Source: CAVXEH01 sp963805305
GTDB lineage: Bacteria > Chloroflexota > Limnocylindria > QHBO01
Reading direction: 5' to 3'
Assembly (NCBI GenBank): GCA_963805305.1
Contig: CAWDTM010000003.1
Location: 671,574-735,573, forward strand
DNA length: 64,000 nt
Shown here: positions 59,677-64,000 of the stretch, one piece after another
How positions within the stretch are numbered: position 1 is the stretch's first letter
How the letters are laid out: each line of letters opens with the position of its first letter
Program-made: the position numbers and the translations under genes
Notes under the pieces: model-generated
Seen by the model: only the letters and a program-made list of their open reading frames with translations
Database searches by the model: none
Told to the model about the DNA's origin: nothing

Positions 59677-60228
59677 ATGGCGACCGGATCGCTCTGGCGG
59701 AGCCTTCGCTGGCTCATCGTGCCCGTGGTCCTGGTGCCCCTCGTCGCGGTGCTCTTCGTGGGATTCGGCCACGACCCGGGCGTCATCCCCTCGCCGCTCA
59801 TTGGCAAGCCCATGCCGTCGTTCGAGCTCACCACGCTCGACGGCACCAGGCTTCGCTCGGACGACCTGGCCGGGAAGCCGCTCGTCGTCAACTTCTGGGC
59901 GAGCTGGTGCCCGCCATGCGCCCAGGAGCACCCGGCGCTCCTCGAGCTCGCCCGGCGCTACGGCGACCGGGTGACGATCGTGGGCATCCTCTACAACGAC
60001 GACGCGGAGGGCGCCGCGCGGTTCCTGTCCCGCTACGGCGACGGTGGCTGGGCCGATCTGCTCGACCCATCCGGCGCCACGGCGGTGGACTTCGGAGTGA
60101 CCGGGCCGCCTGAGACGTTCTTCGTCGACGCGGCCGGTGTGGTTCGGGGGAAGCAGATCGGCCCCGTGACCGCCGACGTGATCGCGGCGCAGCTGGCGAC
60201 CCTGGGCGTGTCGGTGGCGGCGCAGTGA
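59677..60228 (+). CDS. ccmG: Thiol:disulfide reductase CcmG/DsbE/ResA-like
   Basis: 183 aa membrane-anchored thioredoxin-fold protein. N-terminal anchor LIVPVVLVPLVAVLFVG, then VVNFWASWCPPCAQEHP (active-site CPPC, Cys about residues 77 and 80), GILYNDDAEGAARFL, and the cis-Pro region VTGPPETFFVD. It reduces apocytochrome cysteines before heme attachment. Start ATG 59677; its last bases overlap the GTG of the ccmH gene. Confidence 0.93.
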   Translation: MATGSLWRSLRWLIVPVVLVPLVAVLFVGFGHDPGVIPSPLIGKPMPSFELTTLDGTRLRSDDLAGKPLVVNFWASWCPPCAQEHPALLELARRYGDRVTIVGILYNDDAEGAARFLSRYGDGGWADLLDPSGATAVDFGVTGPPETFFVDAAGVVRGKQIGPVTADVIAAQLATLGVSVAAQ

Positions 60229-60707
60229 TCCGTCGCACCGCGTTCACCGTCGCGCTCATGGCCCTCCTGGCGCTTGCCGCCGTGGTCGCCGTGGACCTGC
60301 TGCGCCCCGCCCCGGCGCTGACTCTGGCCCAGCAGGCCGCACAGCTGGAATCCGAGCTGCGCTGCCCGGACTGCCAGGGCCTGTCGGTCGCGGAGTCGCA
60401 CACGACCTCGGCGGCAGCCATCCGCACCGAGGTCGCTCGCCAGCTGGCGTCCGGCCGGGCCCCGGCGCAGGTGCGCGACTACTTCGTCTCGCGGTACGGC
60501 GAGTGGATCCTCCTTGAGCCCTCGTCGCCCGCCTGGGTCTGGATCCCGCTGGGGCTGACCATCGCCGGCGTCGTGGCGCTGGTCGTATGGCTGCGTGCCG
60601 GCCGCGGGAGGCCGGGATCACCCCCTGCCACGCACCCCGGCGCCGACGCCGTGGACGACCCGGCGCGCCAGCGCGTCCGTGACGAGGTGGAGGCCCTCGA
60701 TGCCTGA
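60225..60707 (+). CDS. ccmH: Cytochrome c maturation protein CcmH/CycL
   Basis: 160 aa, GTG start overlapping ccmG. Signal-anchor TVALMALLALAAVVAVDLL, then LESELRCPDCQGLSVAES with the redox LRCxxC motif, a short helical domain (QLASGRAPAQVRDYFVSRYG), and a second helix WIPLGLTIAGVVALVVWL. It delivers reduced apocytochrome to CcmF. Overlaps the next gene by 8 nt. Confidence 0.93.
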   Translation: MIRRTAFTVALMALLALAAVVAVDLLRPAPALTLAQQAAQLESELRCPDCQGLSVAESHTTSAAAIRTEVARQLASGRAPAQVRDYFVSRYGEWILLEPSSPAWVWIPLGLTIAGVVALVVWLRAGRGRPGSPPATHPGADAVDDPARQRVRDEVEALDA

Positions 60708-61635
60708 CCTCACGGAGCTGGTCCTGCTCGTCCTGGTGGGGGGCGGCGTGGCCGCGCTGGTCGCGACGCCGTTCGTGGGCGGCCGGTCGGCGGCCGCGCG
60801 GTCGCCCCGTCCGGAGGCGGACGATACCGACGTGCTCCGCATCCGCCATAGGGTCGCCCTCGACGCGATCCTCGACGTGGAGGCGGATCGCCGCGCCGGC
60901 TCGCTCGACGAGGCGGCCTACGCCGAGCAGCGTGAGCGCGCGGAGCAGCGAGCGGCCGAGACCCTGGCTGCCCTCGAGGCGGCGGAGGCCCGGCCGTCCG
61001 CCACCGCGCCCATGTCGGCTTCGGCGAACGGCGCACCGCTGCCACCCCGCCGCGTTGCCGCCGCCGCGCTCGTCGTGGCGGCGGCGGTCGTCATCGGGTT
61101 CGTGCTTCCGGCGCCCTTCGGCCTCGCCAACCCGGTCGAGACGAATGCGGCGCTCACCTCGCAGCAGGCCCAGGAAGCCGCGCGGCAGGCGACGATCAGG
61201 CAGCTCCTCGAACGGCTCACCGCGAATCCCCGGGATTCCGACGCGCTCTCGAAGCTGGCGGACGCCTACCTGCTGGGCGGCACTGCGGATGACCTGAGCC
61301 GGGCCGGCACCATCCTCCTGGCCCTCATCAGCCTCGAGCCGACCGACGCGAGCGCCTACCAGCGTCTCATCACCGCGTACATCAACGTGGGCGACTGGAC
61401 CGATGCCGCCTCGGCCACCAATGCGTACGCGAAGGTCGCCGCGGGCTCGGCGGACATCCCGTTCTTCCGCGGGATCATCGCCCTGCGCGGCGCCAACGAC
61501 ACGGCCACCGCGACGAAGGAGTTCCAGGCGTTCCTGGACGCCGCCCCGGGAGATCCGCGGGCGGTGATGGTTCGCGCGCTGCTCGCCGAGGCGGAGTCGG
61601 CGGCACCGTCCCCGTCCGCCTCTGGGACGCCGTAG
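60700..61635 (+). CDS. ccmI: CcmI/CycH-like TPR protein
   Basis: 311 aa from ATG 60700. N-terminal helix LTELVLLVLVGGGVAALVAT, a helical segment VALDAILDVEADRRAGSLDE typical of CcmI, a second helix VAAAALVVAAAVVIGFVLP, then TPR-like repeats (RDSDALSKLADAYLLGG, TDASAYQRLITAYINVGDW, GDPRAVMVRALLAEAES). In CcmI the TPR part binds the apocytochrome C-terminus. Last gene of the ccm operon; a weak GGCGAGC/GCTCGCC hairpin lies at 61648-61679. Confidence 0.86.
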   Translation: MPDLTELVLLVLVGGGVAALVATPFVGGRSAAARSPRPEADDTDVLRIRHRVALDAILDVEADRRAGSLDEAAYAEQRERAEQRAAETLAALEAAEARPSATAPMSASANGAPLPPRRVAAAALVVAAAVVIGFVLPAPFGLANPVETNAALTSQQAQEAARQATIRQLLERLTANPRDSDALSKLADAYLLGGTADDLSRAGTILLALISLEPTDASAYQRLITAYINVGDWTDAASATNAYAKVAAGSADIPFFRGIIALRGANDTATATKEFQAFLDAAPGDPRAVMVRALLAEAESAAPSPSASGTP

Positions 61636-61776
61636 GGCACGCGTCAGGGCGAGCCTGCCCCCCAATGGACAAGCTCGCCAGTACTTCGGCCCCTTGCGCG
61701 CGCCTCGCGCCGACGGCATCATCCGCCGCGTGAGAGGGGAAGGGTCTGTCTTCGTGCCCCCATCGGCTCAGCCGCA

Positions 61777-64000
61777 ATGAGCATCCGCCGCGTCCGTGAG
61801 CTGCTTCATCGTGCGCTGCCCGGTGGCGCGATGCTGCTGGCGTCGCTGACCTTTGGCGGCTACCTCATGGGCCTGCTTCGCGATCGGATCTTCGCCCGGA
61901 CCTTCGGCGCCGGTCCGGAGCTCGACGCGTACAACGCCGCCTTCGTTCTCCCGGAGCTCGCGCTCGACGTCCTCGTGGCCGGCGGCCTGGTCGCCCCATT
62001 CGTCCCCATCTTCACCGGGCTGCGCGCCGAGGCTGCGGAGCAGGCGCGCGCCTTCGGGCGGACGATCCTGACCTTCTCCGTGGGCGTCATGGCGGTGGCG
62101 GCGGTGGCCCTGTTCATCTTCGCGCCGCAGTCGGTGGACCTCATCGCCCCCGGGTTCACGGCGTCTCAGCGCGAGCTGTACATCGGTCTCTTCCGGGTCA
62201 TGTGCGTGACGCCCGTGATCTTCGCAGCCTCCATCGTCCTGGGCGAGGTCCTCATCGCCGAGCAGCGGTTCCTCACCTACGGCCTGGCGCCGCTCCTCTA
62301 CAACGGCGGCATCGTGGCCGGCACCGTGCTCCTCGCGGGCAGGATCGGGATCTACGGCGCGGCGGTGGGGGCGGTGGCAGGTGCGGTCGCCCACCTTGGC
62401 ATTCGGCTTGTCGGCCTGCGCCGCACGGGGTTCCGGCTCCGCCCCCGTTTCGCGCTGCGGACCAGGGGCGTGGGCGAGTTCGGGCGGCTGATGGTCCCCA
62501 AGATGGTCAGCCACCCCATCGAGCCGCTCACGTTCCTGTACTTCACCTCGATCGCGTCGACCTTTGCCGCGGGGTCGGTCAGCTCGGTGAGCTTCGCGCG
62601 CAATTTCCAGAGCGTGCCGGTCAGCCTCATTGGTGCCAGCTTCGCCATCGCGGCCTTCCCCGCCCTGTCGGCAGCTGCGGTCGCCGGCGACCGCGCAACG
62701 TTCACCCGCATCTTCCGCACGAACCTGGTGACGATCACGCTGCTCACCGTGATGGCCGGCGCCGGCCTGGCATTGGTCGGCACGCTCGCCATCCGGATCC
62801 TCCTCGGCGGCGGAGCCTTCGACGAGGCCGATGTCGCCCGCACGGCGGGCATCCTGGCCCTCTTCGCCCTCTCCGTGCCGCTCGAGAGCCTCACCCACCT
62901 GCTCGCGAGGGCCCTCTACGCCACGAAGAACACGTTCCTTCCCGCCCTGGCGTCGATCAGCGGCTTTGTCGCGACCGTCATCGCGGCGGGCTCGCTGGCG
63001 CCGCGCATCGGCCTCGCCGCCGTGCCGCTCGCGTTTGCCACCGGAATGGGCGTCAAGGTGCTGCTGCTGACAATCGGTCTGGTGCCGCGCATGGCTGGCA
63101 TCGGGCAGCCTTCACCATGGGGACCGCCGGCCGGCAGCCCGCCTCCGCGTCGGGTGCTCGGCATGCGCCTGCGACCGCGACCCGGGCAGGCGATGGTGGG
63201 GGTGGCCGTGGCGGCGATCATTCTCATCGGCCTGGGGACTTCCTTCCAGGTGCTCGGGGGTGCGACGCTGGCGGTGGCGCCATCGGTCAGCCCCTGGGAG
63301 CGCGCCCGCCCGCCCGCCAGCGCATCAGTGCCGGCGCTGCCGTCAGCGGCGGCGACGCCATCGGCTCCCGTGGCACCCGGCTCACCCACCCCCAGCCCCA
63401 CGCCGTCACCTACCCCGGGCCCCTTCGGTATGGATCTGTACCAGGACGGTGATTACGCCGAGGAGTACCTCGATACCTGGTGCCTGCCGGCGGCCATGCA
63501 GACCTCCATGAACATCATGGACGCGGGAGCGGACGTCACCAAGGCGACCCAGCAGAAGCTGTGGAGCCTCGCCCGGTCCATCGCCCCCGACCGTGAGGGC
63601 GGCGCGGAGCCCGAGGCCTGGGCAATCGGCCTGCAGCGGCTTGGCTACGGCAACTACGAGGTCAGCATCCAGCCCACCCTCAAGGCGGCGATCCAGCTCG
63701 CCGCAGAGCGTGTGCGCCTGACGAACCGCCCGGCGGGGCTCATGGTCTGGAGGGGCGTTCATTCCTGGGTCATGTCGGGGTTCGAGGCGACCCGCGACCC
63801 CGCCGTGACCAAAGACTTCACGGTGACCGGGGTCTACGTCGAGGACGTCTGGTATCCGCGCCTGTCGAGCATCTGGGGCTATTCGAACCCGCCGGACACC
63901 CTGGTTCCGGTGAAGGACCTCCCCATCGACTTCCTGCCCTGGCACCTCAAGTACGACGGGCCGCACCCCGACAAGGACGGGAAGTACGTCATCGTCATCC
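61777..64000 (+). CDS. murJ: MurJ lipid II flippase fused to a C39-like peptidase-fold domain (3' end outside window)
   Basis: One open frame from ATG 61777 to the window end (at least 741 codons, no stop). Residues about 1-440 are MurJ/MviN: LTFGGYLMGLLRDRIFARTF, YNAAFVLPELALDVLVAGGL and SFARNFQSVPVSLIGASFAI, the helices that flip lipid II. An extra helix (about 473-498) and a Pro/Ser/Thr-rich linker (about 509-549) follow. The outer domain begins at FGMDLYQDGDYAEEYLDTWC and has Cys569 in WCLPAAMQTSMNIMD and His662 in RGVHSWVMSGFEAT, the placement expected for a C39-like cysteine-peptidase fold. The C-terminus and any third catalytic residue lie at or beyond the edge. The ATG lacks a clear ribosome site. 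Fusion boundaries are inferred. Confidence 0.85.
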   Translation, partial: MSIRRVRELLHRALPGGAMLLASLTFGGYLMGLLRDRIFARTFGAGPELDAYNAAFVLPELALDVLVAGGLVAPFVPIFTGLRAEAAEQARAFGRTILTFSVGVMAVAAVALFIFAPQSVDLIAPGFTASQRELYIGLFRVMCVTPVIFAASIVLGEVLIAEQRFLTYGLAPLLYNGGIVAGTVLLAGRIGIYGAAVGAVAGAVAHLGIRLVGLRRTGFRLRPRFALRTRGVGEFGRLMVPKMVSHPIEPLTFLYFTSIASTFAAGSVSSVSFARNFQSVPVSLIGASFAIAAFPALSAAAVAGDRATFTRIFRTNLVTITLLTVMAGAGLALVGTLAIRILLGGGAFDEADVARTAGILALFALSVPLESLTHLLARALYATKNTFLPALASISGFVATVIAAGSLAPRIGLAAVPLAFATGMGVKVLLLTIGLVPRMAGIGQPSPWGPPAGSPPPRRVLGMRLRPRPGQAMVGVAVAAIILIGLGTSFQVLGGATLAVAPSVSPWERARPPASASVPALPSAAATPSAPVAPGSPTPSPTPSPTPGPFGMDLYQDGDYAEEYLDTWCLPAAMQTSMNIMDAGADVTKATQQKLWSLARSIAPDREGGAEPEAWAIGLQRLGYGNYEVSIQPTLKAAIQLAAERVRLTNRPAGLMVWRGVHSWVMSGFEATRDPAVTKDFTVTGVYVEDVWYPRLSSIWGYSNPPDTLVPVKDLPIDFLPWHLKYDGPHPDKDGKYVIVI

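Noticed and set aside
61636..61776. Terminator after ccmI
   Set aside because: The 7-bp GGCGAGC/GCTCGCC stem has a 18-base loop and no T-run; mentioned only as weak.
62202..63452. Separate gene downstream of the ccm operon in another frame
   Set aside because: It is a shadow frame of the MurJ fusion, lacking hydrophobic segments where MurJ has clear helices.

Overview
The window is 64 kb of very GC-rich, gene-dense bacterial chromosome around the replication-initiation region. Two divergent blocks mark it: rpmH-rnpA-yidD-yidC-jag to the right and dnaA-dnaN-recF-dciA to the left. Gene content suggests a Chloroflexota bacterium, perhaps of a Limnocylindria/Ellin6529-like lineage. It combines an actinobacterial-style phosphatidylinositol/PIM-like lipid gene set (PIP synthase, inositol-phosphate synthase, PimA, two PatA-like acyltransferases) with a complete System I cytochrome c maturation cluster, which most Actinomycetota lack. 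YidC is short, and there are several DUF2723/PMT-type glycosyltransferases. This taxonomic call is inference from gene content only; an Actinomycetota relative is not excluded. No rRNA, tRNA, CRISPR array, insertion sequence or prophage was seen.

Layout: 1-5205 is the end of the complex I operon (nuoL partial, nuoM, nuoN). 5210-7622 holds trehalose synthesis (otsA, otsB, convergent). 7643-11475 holds a sortase-like protein and a leftward ABC ATPase/permease/MFS transporter set. 11542-17812 is an inositol-lipid operon headed by an ArsR-type regulator. 17831-23407 is a leftward operon with a promoter, a palindrome, a leader ORF, a terminator-like hairpin, an ABC-2 exporter and three tandem double-GNAT acetyltransferases. 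23588-25098 holds LiaF-like and PspC envelope-stress proteins. 24931-32054 is a glycosyltransferase island: a giant GT-C fusion diverging from DUF2723 and GT2 genes. 32100-35754 holds a small membrane protein, a DUF151 nuclease, a PP2C-like membrane protein and dciA. 35763-43089 is the recF-dnaN-dnaA / rpmH-to-jag core with a candidate oriC. 43136-52021 holds small hypotheticals and a leftward ABC system with two ATPases and two very large FtsX-type permeases. 52215-54679 holds a lipoprotein and an aminoglycoside-phosphotransferase-like kinase. 54717-61635 is ccmA-B-C-D-E-F-G-H-I. 61777-64000 is a MurJ flippase fused to a C39-like extracytoplasmic domain, running off the window.

Functionally the window covers energy conversion (complex I, cytochrome c), chromosome replication, membrane insertion, and a rich cell-envelope programme (inositol lipids, mannosyl transfer, protein or lipid O-glycosylation, peptidoglycan precursor flipping, efflux). 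The least conventional parts are the leader-controlled exporter/acetyltransferase operon, the double GT-C/propeller fusion and the MurJ/cysteine-peptidase-like fusion.
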